Below are positions 17,406 through 29,047 of a stretch of 43,940 nt of DNA, piece after piece. How positions within the stretch are numbered: the first letter of the stretch is position 1; the number at the start of each line of letters is the position of its first letter. Location: positions 1-43,940 of the forward strand of contig NW_013546467.1 in assembly GCF_000760515.2 (NCBI RefSeq), in the 5' to 3' direction. Below the pieces are notes generated by a model. That model was not told the DNA's origin and did no database searches. It saw only the letters and a program-made list of their open reading frames with translations. A program made the translations under genes and the position numbers. The stretch comes from Mitosporidium daphniae. Its lineage: Eukaryota > Microsporidia.

Positions 17406-19112
17406 TTAATTTTGGCGACAACATGCCACGCTGTGTTCATAGAATTGATTGGGATATGTGATGACGCCGTCTGAAGCGCCGGTTTTTGCTGTTGCCGAAC
17501 AAATCGATCCACCTCTCACGGATTCCAAAAGACGAGTGCAGGCCAGCTGATAATGACCGGATGTTGAAATACTCATAACTTCCTTTAATGTTTCTGTGGA
17601 TAGTGGCTTGAACGCGGAGGAGGAGGACACCGAGCTGCTTCCATAGGCCTGTGAAAGCCACGAAGCTAGCAAATCTGGGCTTTGATGTCGAAACGGACAC
17701 CCATGCGTATCTCCTGCCGCTGGGGAGGTTCCTGTAATAATTCTATGACATGAATATGGAGGGTAGTTGGTTCTTTTCCCTTCTTGGCCATAATTATGCC
17801 TGATATTGTAGAGATAGTTTTTCTGGAACGAATCGTCGGTGGTTTTTTTAGAAAAAGCCTTCTTCCAAAAAACGATTGCATCATCCAGGTTCAAACCAAT
17901 GGACTGGAAATAAAGGGCATTCAAACTAACCTTCAAAAAAAGACCAAATTGCATGCGTCCTCCGTGCTTAAGATGGCTTTCCTTCCTGAGCTTGCCATTG
18001 ATTTGGAGCATGCATGGAGGAAAGTGGATGGCAACCTAGCATTGGGTTAATGCCGATCATAAGTGACGAAATAAACAAATAAAACACACAAAAAGCGCTA
18101 CATACCCGGTCCACATCAGAGGCAGAGAGCCTTTCCATCTTGGACGTAAGCATGGCAGCAGAGCTGTCAATGGTGTCATCCAACCCGGCCGAAATGGCAT
18201 CAAGGAGCGAAAATATCCTTTCGTCATTTTCAATAAAAGGGAGCGAAGATGACATCTCAATAAGATCACGCTCGAGCATAGCCTTAAAGGCAGAGTTGAT
18301 GATGGAAAGAACCTCACTTCGGTGCACAAATGCCCAACCATTGTTCAAGAAAACAGATCTACGACCAACCAAGTCAGGGACATTTTCCCAAGGCACCTAG
18401 GGTAAGCAAAACAGGTGAGAAACCTTGTAATACTGCTGCTGACGGTGCTCGGAAGAATCGCTAGCAATCAACGGTGTGGTGGCCATCAAATTGTTCGTAA
18501 CAGAAGCGATTTCATCGTCCGAAATGTACTGCAGCTGAGGGAAATGTTTTTCAATGAATTTGGATTTTTCCTCACTGCCCAGCAAATGCTGAAATCTCCA
18601 GCGCAACATGGCTGCCTCTTGATTGACAAACCAGCGACGGCTCTCTTCCCTTCTGCAATAAGCGAGCCTAGAAATGAGTTGACAACGACGGCGACCTTAA
18701 AATAAAGTGCGAGGTTATATCGTTAAGGCGCTCCTCATCAAGAGGATAGCCCTTATGTGCAGCATTTGAATGTAATGGCATCAAACGCTCCTCGGCAGAA
18801 GAAATAAAATGGGCATCAGAGACTCCACCATGCTGAATTCGGGCATAGTAATTTTCAATTGCCTTCAGCACTATAGATAAGGGTTAGGGTTCTTTCACAT
18901 TTAAGACGCGAAATGGCCAGCCTTTCCAAAATTTCCAGTCGAATTTCGTGCACCGGAAATTCGTCATAAAACGAAAGTCGAAGAGGGTAACGCAGCAAAA
19001 CATCATGCCCAACCCCACTAGCAGACGAAGAGCCTCTCCCCGCAACAAGATGGTCAAACATAGCGTCCTCATATGAAATCGTACCGGTGGGAGCACGGAT
19101 AATCCGCTTCAT
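17406..19112 (-). CDS. PRI2: DNA primase large subunit PRI2/PRIM2, 6 exons (508 aa)
   Basis: Regulatory subunit of primase in the DNA polymerase alpha complex. Exons (minus): 19112-18899, 18870-18696, 18667-18424, 18396-18106, 18035-17931 and 17903-17406, with introns of 28, 28, 27, 70 and 27 nt. Landmarks: RLKLLKAIENYY, SHFILRLAYC, RRWFVNQE, KVPWENVPDLVGRR, HGGRMQFGLFLK, NIRHNYGQEGKRTNYPPYSC, HGCPFRH and YQLAC. The four cysteines of the 4Fe-4S centre are Cys316, 395, 412 and 465. The last intron (17904-17930) has no in-frame stop; if retained it adds nine residues inside a conserved helix. The spliced length matches human PRIM2 (509 aa). AAATTT-type sequence lies upstream (19125-19145). Confidence 0.95.
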
Positions 19113-19215
19113 TTTCCGTTGGCTATGAAAATTTTACAATTTAATTGTGTGTTTATGCATTTTGGGGGGAAACGAAAATGCTGGGATCATGTTTTGATTG
19201 CTGAGCGGCCGGCGA

Positions 19216-19644
19216 TCACAAATAAAACATCCAGAGCGTCCTGACCATTGCTACAGATGCTAAAATGGCAAGGGAGTATCCCAAGTTTACCAACATCAAG
19301 GAAACGTTTCGCTGGTCAAGTACAAAATGGATGCAAATTGACGGGACATAGAAGAACTGCCAAAGGATATACACAGCCAGTAAAGAATCCAAAATTGTTT
19401 TTGCTCCGATCGCATGCAACAGCAAAAGAACTCCGATCACTTCGAGCATTCCAAAAAAAATAATCAACATAAATGTGAGGGCAGGATTGCTGTCGCAGTC
19501 GCTCTTATCCTTATTATTTGCTTTCAAAAAGATTGACTGGAACATACTTTCGGAATACCAGAATCCCCCAATCATCATATACGTAAGTATGCCAAATAGC
19601 AGGGGCAAAGCATGCTGGTGTAAGAAAGTGCACATTGATATCAT
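19216..19644 (-). CDS. DUF1761-family membrane protein (142 aa)
   Basis: Four predicted membrane segments (about residues 10-30, 55-80, 85-105 and 120-140). The first contains GGFWYSESMF, close to the GGLWYSPxLF signature of DUF1761, a small integral membrane family in bacteria and fungi whose function is unknown. The length is normal for the family. The gene is divergent from eIF4G, and the 145-bp gap contains TTTAGGGTTAG and an AT-rich block that may serve both. Confidence 0.75.
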   Translation of the reverse strand: MISMCTFLHQHALPLLFGILTYMMIGGFWYSESMFQSIFLKANNKDKSDCDSNPALTFMLIIFFGMLEVIGVLLLLHAIGAKTILDSLLAVYILWQFFYVPSICIHFVLDQRNVSLMLVNLGYSLAILASVAMVRTLWMFYL

Positions 19645-19789
19645 TTACGAATTAAAGTTGTGATTTGTAAATGCCATTTAGATTTTAATTTAGGGTTAGA
19701 CTAACTTGTTGTCCACCTAATAATCGTCTTGACGTGCGGTAATCATTACCTGACCGTTGCTGCTGATTTAATCCATTGTTTTCTGTTTT

Positions 19790-22700
19790 ATGATGGCTTC
19801 ATCTACCCCGAATACAATTCATACTCCATCCCCACCGCCTGCACAGCAACATTCTGTTGATCATAGAGCTTCAAAGCATGCCCTTAACCCCGATCCTACG
19901 TTTAACGCAACCAAGCAGACTCGACCAAACCAGCGTAGCAGTCCAGCTCATGGAAACAACATCACACAGCACACAAAGCGCAATGGGCGCCCAGTTGTTC
20001 CTTCTTTTACACAAGAGCCTGCTCTTGGTTCCTCTACGTCGACTGGACGAACGACGTCCCCAAGGCCCACCTATTCCAGTGCAGCGTCTGCATCTATAGT
20101 TTCTGCCAGCGGAGCTACAGAACCCCATGAGCAGCGCCGGACTTCTCGCCATACACATTCTGGAACGCTTAACCTCGACCTCCTTCCACAAAGGACACAA
20201 TCTGCCCCACCAGAGCTTCATGAGGAGATCCCGTCGTCCGCTTCTACCTTTACTCAAGTAAAGGTCGAAACAAAAGATAATGCGGAAAAGAAAACGGAAA
20301 TTCTGCCCGAAATTCTGCCCGAAATTCTGCCCGAAATTCTTCCTGCCTTTGTCCCTATGCCTTCGAGTATGGTTGATCCCTCAATCGAGTCTGCCCAAAG
20401 GCCTTCTCATGATGGAAGAGATTTCATTCCAAATTACTATAAGCCACCTGCTGCAAGCTACACGTCCTCATCCACTCTTCTTTACCCAACAATGCCCTAT
20501 CCAAACTCTCCTTATACCCTTACAGGTTATACGCCTCATGGAATAGCCTTATATTCGATGAACTACATGCCTTCGCCTATTGCTTCCGTTTCTTCCCCTC
20601 TTGTTACTTCGTTTGCCCCGCCATCTTCCTCATCATCTTCTTCTTCGGCCACACTTTTTGTTAAACCCCCGACGTCGCGAAAGACTATCAGCATTAAGCA
20701 TCCAGATACAAAAGAAGAAATTGTAATTTCTAAACCCACGGTTTTACCAGATAAAGTGACACCAAATGCCGTAGAAGTTCAATCTGAAATCGACCCCAAA
20801 AAGGATGATGTTGAGCCTGTTTGTCAACTCGAAACAACCCCGTGTTGCGAAATGATATTGCCCACAATTGTGCTCTCTAAAGTAGAGCCGCTTGAAAAGG
20901 AAGAATTAGCTGAGAAGAATACTCTCGAAGAATTGCTTGAGGGTATGTCAATTGAAGAACCAGCTGCAAAGGTTTCACAAGCAGAAGCCGTGCCTCTTGG
21001 TGAGGAAAAGATTGAAAATCTGAGCTCAAGGATTTATGACAAAAAAATGCTGTACGCACTTCTTCAATCGCAGAAGTTTGAATGTCCCTCTATGGAAGAC
21101 ACCTTTAGGACTTTTCTAGACTTACTTGAACGGGCTTCTTCTTACTCCTTACAAGGTGCTTCACGCGGTGGTGAAAAGCGTCACCATCACTCTGGGGCAT
21201 CTGGTCAAAAGATGGGTGCACCTCCTGGATACGAAGCATCTGGGCCTCCTGGATTTTCTAGGCGCCAAGATGGTGGTGCAAGTCGCTCTTCACGTGGTGA
21301 CTCTTCTCCTAGTCATGGTGCAATTCAGCGAGGACGTGTTTCCTCCACTCCACTGATTGCAAGGCGAGCAGCCTCACCGCAGCCAGTGCTTCTTCCTACG
21401 GAGGGTCGTTGGGTACGTCCTACGCTGGTTAAGGATGAATCCACAAAAACAGATATAGTGCTGCGTCTCGTTAATGGATCCCTCAACAAACTCACGCCAG
21501 ACAACTTTGAACGTCTTTCGATGACTGTAATCCAGACGCTGGTGGGTCCCCTAGGCGTTCTCGTCTCTGCATATCCAAAGCTTTCAAAAGCAGTGATGGC
21601 AAATGAAGAACCAGTGTGGAGTGAAGATGAAGATGAGGCAAGATCGCTTCTTGCCCAGGTTATTGGAGCTTTTTTTGACAAGGCTGTGGATGAGCCGCAC
21701 TTTGCTCCCCTATATGCTGGTCTATGTCGTGTAATTGCAGATAATCCCCAACTTCCAGAGTATCCGGCGCGAAAATCGACCACCGACTCTACATTGGCTC
21801 CGGTCTCCATGTTCCGTATGGCTCTGTTGCATCGCTGCCGCGCAGAATATGAAAAAAAAATTGCTTGGAGTAACAACTCGGCTAGTTCTACTTCATTATC
21901 AGGATCTATTTCTTGCGATACCACAGCTACCACGGATAAAAGCTCTGCTTGCGTATCTTCCGGTACGGAGGTTTTGGACGAGGCCGAAATAGAGTTTACC
22001 AGGCTGAAGACAAAGCGCCGAGTTTTGGGAAATATCGCCTTCATTGGCCATCTGTACAAGCATGGCTTGCTGCGTGAAGAAATCATTCTTTCATTGGTGC
22101 AGGAGACACTCAATGCCTCTTCGTCCGATGAGGACGATCTTGAATGCTGTATCCAAATGCTGAACTCGACAGGCTCCAAACTTGAGGCTTCCTCGGCTGC
22201 CCGACTCGATGTCTTCTTTACCAAGTTGCATACATTGACTACGTCCGAATCAAAGCTTTCCAATCGCATTAAGTTTGCCATTATGGACCTTATTGATTTG
22301 CGCAAGGCCGCATGGCACAAAGATCTCATTTCTAAAGTTAGTCAGCAACAACAGCAACATACAGGAAGAGGCCCGATAGGCATAGCATCGGCGCCTGCAC
22401 TTCTTCGTAGCACATCTTCATCCTTGGGAACTCCCGGACGCAGGAGAGGAGATTTCACAGAGGTCAGGTCAATTGCTACAAGATTGCCAACCGGAAAACC
22501 ATCCGTAAATTCAAGCTCCGTATCCACGTCTGCTGGTTTCTCTTCAAATAAGCTTTCAACGACGTCAGCTAGCAAAAACAAATTTGGACTCCTTAATGAT
22601 ATAGGTGTTGCCAGTGATGATTCTGGAAATCAAAATAGCCTTGGCAGTCTGTCAGAAAAGAGTGATGACGAGATGGACGTTGATGTGAATGAGCATCTGA

Positions 22701-23254
22701 CCCAAGAACGCACGGTCCTAATTTCGATCTTAAAATCGGCTATGAATGAGGACCCTTCGCAGAATGACCTCACACAGATGGCGCAACGGGCACGAGCTCT
22801 TATGGAAGCTGAACCGTCACTTGCCGCGCTCCTTTTATCGGAGACCTTTGATGCAAGCGAGACAAAGCAACTAAAGCTTTGTTCATTTTGCCAATTGATG
22901 ACAACAACAGCCCCGATTCCAGATACTCTGTTTGAGGTGCTCTCTGAGACCATAAGGCTTAATTTTGAGTCCTGGGTCGAAGATATGCCGTTGCTTGGTG
23001 TCAATCTTGGGCGTCTTCTGGCAAATTTGCTTGGCGGCCATCATGAGACCTTTAACGGGGGCACTGCTTTTGTGCCTCTCAAAATCTCGCCAGAAATTGG
23101 GCATAGTTATGCCATTGCACTCGCAGGGTCTTTGTTGCGCCACCTTAAAATTCCCCTTTCCCTTGAACAGGTCAAGGCGTGCACCGAATCCTTGGGCGTT
23201 GCACCTGGCGATCTGGACCTCTTTTGTGAGACGCACAAAATTCCTCGTATCTAA
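19790..23254 (+). CDS. TIF4631: Translation initiation factor eIF4G (1154 aa)
   Basis: Scaffold of the eIF4F cap-binding complex. The N-terminal 400 residues are low-complexity, rich in Ser, Pro and Thr, and include four EILP repeats. The eIF4E-binding motif YxxxxL(phi) is YDKKMLY at residues 416-422. A Gly/Arg/His-rich linker precedes the MIF4G HEAT domain (about 560-845), with VNGSLNKLTPDNFERL, FAPLYAGLCRVIADNPQLPE and RRVLGNIAFIGHLYKHGLL. A further helical region (about 985-1150) may be MA3-like. There are no introns over 3.4 kb. Two ATGs are adjacent at the start. The stop codon lies in the first copy of a 31-nt tandem repeat. Confidence 0.93.
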   Translation: MMASSTPNTIHTPSPPPAQQHSVDHRASKHALNPDPTFNATKQTRPNQRSSPAHGNNITQHTKRNGRPVVPSFTQEPALGSSTSTGRTTSPRPTYSSAASASIVSASGATEPHEQRRTSRHTHSGTLNLDLLPQRTQSAPPELHEEIPSSASTFTQVKVETKDNAEKKTEILPEILPEILPEILPAFVPMPSSMVDPSIESAQRPSHDGRDFIPNYYKPPAASYTSSSTLLYPTMPYPNSPYTLTGYTPHGIALYSMNYMPSPIASVSSPLVTSFAPPSSSSSSSSATLFVKPPTSRKTISIKHPDTKEEIVISKPTVLPDKVTPNAVEVQSEIDPKKDDVEPVCQLETTPCCEMILPTIVLSKVEPLEKEELAEKNTLEELLEGMSIEEPAAKVSQAEAVPLGEEKIENLSSRIYDKKMLYALLQSQKFECPSMEDTFRTFLDLLERASSYSLQGASRGGEKRHHHSGASGQKMGAPPGYEASGPPGFSRRQDGGASRSSRGDSSPSHGAIQRGRVSSTPLIARRAASPQPVLLPTEGRWVRPTLVKDESTKTDIVLRLVNGSLNKLTPDNFERLSMTVIQTLVGPLGVLVSAYPKLSKAVMANEEPVWSEDEDEARSLLAQVIGAFFDKAVDEPHFAPLYAGLCRVIADNPQLPEYPARKSTTDSTLAPVSMFRMALLHRCRAEYEKKIAWSNNSASSTSLSGSISCDTTATTDKSSACVSSGTEVLDEAEIEFTRLKTKRRVLGNIAFIGHLYKHGLLREEIILSLVQETLNASSSDEDDLECCIQMLNSTGSKLEASSAARLDVFFTKLHTLTTSESKLSNRIKFAIMDLIDLRKAAWHKDLISKVSQQQQQHTGRGPIGIASAPALLRSTSSSLGTPGRRRGDFTEVRSIATRLPTGKPSVNSSSVSTSAGFSSNKLSTTSASKNKFGLLNDIGVASDDSGNQNSLGSLSEKSDDEMDVDVNEHLTQERTVLISILKSAMNEDPSQNDLTQMAQRARALMEAEPSLAALLLSETFDASETKQLKLCSFCQLMTTTAPIPDTLFEVLSETIRLNFESWVEDMPLLGVNLGRLLANLLGGHHETFNGGTAFVPLKISPEIGHSYAIALAGSLLRHLKIPLSLEQVKACTESLGVAPGDLDLFCETHKIPRI
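20297..20344 (+). repeat. 12-nt tandem repeat, 4 copies, in eIF4G
   Basis: GAAATTCTGCCC is repeated three times, and a fourth copy ends TTCCT. It encodes EILP x4 in the disordered N-terminal region. Confidence 0.9.
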
Positions 23255-23369
23255 TAAACTATGTATCATAGGAGGCCGTATCTAATAAGCCGTGTGTCTC
23301 GGGAGGCCGTATCTAATAAGCCGTGTGTCTCGGGAGGCCGTATCTAATAAGCCGTGTGTCTTGGAAGGC
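23246..23369 (+). repeat. 31-nt tandem repeat, 4 copies, spanning the eIF4G stop codon
   Basis: Copies at 23246, 23277, 23308 and 23339. The unit begins CGTATCTAATAA and ends GGAGGC. Copy 1 contains the eIF4G stop (ATC TAA TAA) and differs most (AATAAACTATGTATCAT); copies 2 and 3 are identical; copy 4 has two changes. Each copy offers an AATAAA or AATAAG poly(A)-like signal. A partial CGTACTA follows. Confidence 0.95.
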
Positions 23370-23422
23370 CGTACTACCAACCTTAGTCCCAAATATCTGC
23401 ACAATTAATTTCTCTGGTTTTA

Positions 23423-26237
<2,815 letters not shown>

Positions 26238-26240
26238 TTG

Positions 26241-26255
26241 TAAAATTTTAAATTG
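26241..26255 (-). promoter_or_regulatory. AAATTTTA block upstream of CDC48
   Basis: TAAAATTTTAAATT begins 4 nt upstream of the CDC48 ATG (26235-26237) on the minus strand, the same placement as at IMP4 and UTP4. Confidence 0.5.
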
Positions 26256-26410
26256 CCAGTCAAACATCAATTCTCAAACTTTCGATTTGCGTAGCGCATA
26301 TAATTTAAATGAACAATTTTTTGCAATTCAAGCAGTGGCGTGGTAGACACCATCGTGATGGCAATTCCCACATTTTACTTTTGATCGGTAAAGTTTACAT
26401 CCTGCATTGC

Positions 26411-26503
26411 CCAATTGGCTGCATTCCGACTTTTCCAATTGGCTGCATTCCGACCTTTCCAATTGGCTGCATTCCGACCTTTCCAATTGTGTGCATTTGC
26501 ATT
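26411..26503. repeat. 24-nt tandem repeat (3 full copies and a partial) carrying CCAATTGG
   Basis: Full copies begin at 26411, 26435 and 26459, and a degenerate one at 26483. The unit is CCAATTGGCTGCATTCCGAC plus four pyrimidines. Each full copy starts with the palindrome CCAATTGG, a CCAAT box on both strands. The array lies between the CDC48 start (26237, minus) and the start of the small coiled-coil gene (26508, plus). The short frames through it (for example from ATG 26309) merely encode the 8-residue translation of the repeat and are probably not genes. Confidence 0.9.
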
Positions 26504-26507
26504 TTTT

Positions 26508-26837
26508 ATGGAAAGTGAGGTTGGACTGGACAAAAGGAAAGCGATAAGCACAATTTCGGGCATGTTTTATCGGCACTCACATTAGACACTGCCAAGGAGA
26601 TATCCGCTCTTTTTGAAGTGTTGAAGGAATCGATATGGTATAAATATTTTGACCCTGAAAATGGATAGTGAGGTTTCGCAATTGAAAGAAAAAATTGCAG
26701 GTGAACTTGAGGAGGAATATTCAAGTGCAGAAAAAACCCTGCATTCGCTCTCAGAACGCAGGAAAAATATGCTTCTAAAATTTGAGCAATTTATTGCTTG
26801 GTCTATGGAGGAAAAAACGTCGTCCATAAGAAAATAA
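26508..26837 (+). CDS. Small coiled-coil protein, 3 exons (75 aa)
   Basis: Proposed exons 26508-26514, 26586-26637 and 26669-26837, with introns of 71 nt (GTGAGG...TTAG) and 31 nt (GTATAA...ATAG). The product starts MENTAKEISALFEVLKESI and continues as an uninterrupted amphipathic helix with heptads of Leu and Ile and many Glu/Lys residues. Such short helical proteins occur in the DASH, BLOC-1, Mediator and kinetochore complexes, but no signature decides between them. Without splicing, translation could start at ATG 26661 and give only the last 58 residues. The stop is 3 bp from the end of the convergent LEA2-like gene. Confidence 0.5.
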
Positions 26838-26840
26838 ATG

Positions 26841-27680
26841 CTACGATGGAAACGTTAATCCATCTGGACACTTCACTTCGGTTTTCATGCCAAATTTTGG
26901 GTCATATCCAAGCGGATGCAGTGGAAATATATTTACCGCAAGCTCCAGCGATATGGGAAATGAAGAGTCCGGGCCCGAGTTGCAATGATCGAGGATATCC
27001 GATAAAATTGGATTGGAAGAGCCTTTGGAAAGCAAATCTAAAACATGTGCGAAAAGAATGCAAACCTTGTCGTGAAACAGGAAAGTTTTTTTTAATAGAA
27101 AAGGGGATCTCCAAAGAAGTATTGCTCTTTGCGGCGAGGTCAAAGTCCGATAGGCGGCCAGACCCCAATACGGTGGAGGCCGACTTTACCTTGTACATTC
27201 CCTATGGATGGTCAGCGAATCGCCATACTGTCAATGAAAGCAGTGAGATCCTCCAAGGGATATAGTTTGGACTGTAAACCGTTGCATCAATCAAATAGTT
27301 GATGTGAAGCGAGAAAATACCGCCATTGTCCCCATTTTCTGCAAACGAGACAGAATCGCCAGGATCGGTCAAATGCTTGAGGTTGGTTGAAACAATCTGG
27401 AGAAAAGTTGCCAAAATCTGACCTGGGGGACTCTTGGAAATAAGAAAAAAGATGCGATTCCAAGTGCAGCCAGCAGAACCAACAGAATGGACATGCACAG
27501 CCTAAGTCCACAGCACCTACAGCATGGCCTTTTGTTGCTCTTCTTTATTATGCTTCTCGCGGGAGAAATGCCTATGCCAGAACCATTTTCCATATTTCCG
27601 TCTATAGGGGCGGGTGGGGCCCATTGATGCGCTGCATTTTTCCTATTTTTGAAACACCGAAAAGGGCCCCATTCTTTCAT
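26841..27680 (-). CDS. LEA2-like single-span membrane protein, 4 exons (252 aa)
   Basis: Exons (minus): 27680-27423, 27396-27229, 27201-27066 and 27037-26841, with introns of 26, 27 and 28 nt. The cytosolic N-terminus (basic, with PCCRCCGLRLC) precedes one membrane segment (LLVLLAALGIASFFLFPRVP) and a lumenal beta-sandwich of the LEA-2 type: ATVYSPNYIPWRIS, VLGSGRLSDFDLAAKSNTSLEIPFSI and ISLELAVNIFPLHPLGYDP. Fungal homologues are vacuolar or secretory-pathway membrane proteins of poorly known function. Plus-strand frames across this locus are shadows. The start ATG 27678-27680 was chosen because upstream in-frame codons lead only to a TTG. Confidence 0.8.
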
Positions 27681-27870
27681 CGTGCTAAATCGATAAGAAA
27701 ACAAAGAAACGCCCAACAAGAGCCATCACGATCACAATAGATTCCAAATCAATGGAAAAATTGGCCAATTGTAGAATTCCATGGTTGGGGGATTCTGATT
27801 GGCCAAAATTTCAAACGGGTCGGATGTGTTTCCTAAATGAAGAAAGCTTATCACCAGCACTCGTACTTCG

Positions 27871-28852
27871 ATGGTATATTTTGCTTTAAGAATGGGAATT
27901 TCAAAGAACACATTTATGATGAAAATGATGACAGCAATAACGTGTTTCCTTTTATTTCTTCAAGTGTTGACCCCCGCCATGGCCGAGGCATCCACTGATG
28001 GCTCGCCTGGCGTCAGCAATTCTGAAGTTATTCAAGAAGAGACGAGCAAGGTATTGCCAGATCTTAGCAATGGTAGGATCATTCATCACCTAATGTGCAG
28101 TTTCGCTTCCACCGCTTCCAATCGACATTGATAATGGGAGTGTCTTTCCACAAATACTCGGCGGAATCGTTTTGGCATTGATCGGCGTGCTCTTTCTTTT
28201 TTTCGGATACAAATATTTTAAAAAGATTCTTTTTGTGATCGGAGCGTCAGCTGGAGCACTTTCTGCATACACCATTTTGCTTAACATCGAAAAGTCGATG
28301 ACAGACACTCCGCTTTTTGGAGATGCAAGGACGTTGGCGTTCGCCGGGATCTGTTTGGGATGTGCTCTTCTCTTCGGAGCGCTAGCCTTGGCCCTCTGGA
28401 AACTCGGGCTTCTCATTTCGGGTGGTCTTGGTGGTTTGGCATTGGGAATGTTTCTGCTATCTCTCCCACCAATAAACTCTTTCTTAATAGGCGAGAGCGG
28501 CTCCTCCATTGTCCGTCCAATTTTGCTGGCCGTCACGGTCTGTATAGGCGGTTTGATGTCCATTTTCTACGAATCTGTCGTAATAATGGCGTCCACAGCT
28601 CTCTTTGGCGCAGGATGTATATGTACCTGCATCGACATTTATGCAAAAACAGGCTTTGACGAAGCTATTCGAACCATTTTGCAGAACAAGGGGTCGGTAG
28701 ATATGAATAGCAGCTTTGCAGGCCTCCTAATATCATACGGTGTGCTCTTCCTGATCGGATTTTACTTGCAATATAAGGGCCAATTCCCATCATCCTCCAG
28801 ACGCAGACATGCGCTTGTGGCCGATGATCGCGCACCGGTTTACAAAGTATAA
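27871..28852 (+). CDS. TMEM198/DUF4203-like multi-span membrane protein, 2 exons (317 aa)
   Basis: Exons 27871-28072 and 28101-28852 with a 28-nt intron. A signal-peptide-like segment (MMTAITCFLLFLQVLTPAMA) is followed by an acidic lumenal stretch and about seven hydrophobic segments. The first of these carries GGIVLALIGVLFLFFGYKYFK and Gly-rich helices follow, the pattern of the TMEM198/DUF4203 family. Human TMEM198 acts as a Wnt scaffold, but the role of fungal members is unknown. An alternative start is ATG 27892. The C-terminus is short, basic and cytosolic-looking. Confidence 0.75.
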
Positions 28853-29047
28853 CCAATAAAAAGGGCTTCAAATTGTAAACTTTGCAGGTGCAAATTGAAA
28901 GGACTGCATTTGAAGCCAATGCAACCCTAATTGCAATCCAATCAAATCGATATCACGAAATTGGCGCATTCATGGAAAAGTTTTTCCCAACAGCTTTTTC
29001 GCCACTGGCCCTTTTTTCAGCAGACAAAACCTCTCTATCCGCCTGAA

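Noticed and set aside
26309-26518. 69-codon frame with PIGCIPTF repeats
   Set aside because: It merely translates the 24-nt DNA repeat, and the rest of the frame has no protein-like features.
26798-27265. 155-codon plus-strand frame
   Set aside because: It is antisense to the LEA2-like gene, whose four exons are supported by family motifs and splice sites.
28931-29047. 39-codon N-terminal extension of SRC1
   Set aside because: It begins with TTG and has no ATG; the first ATG (29048) lies just before the HeH domain.
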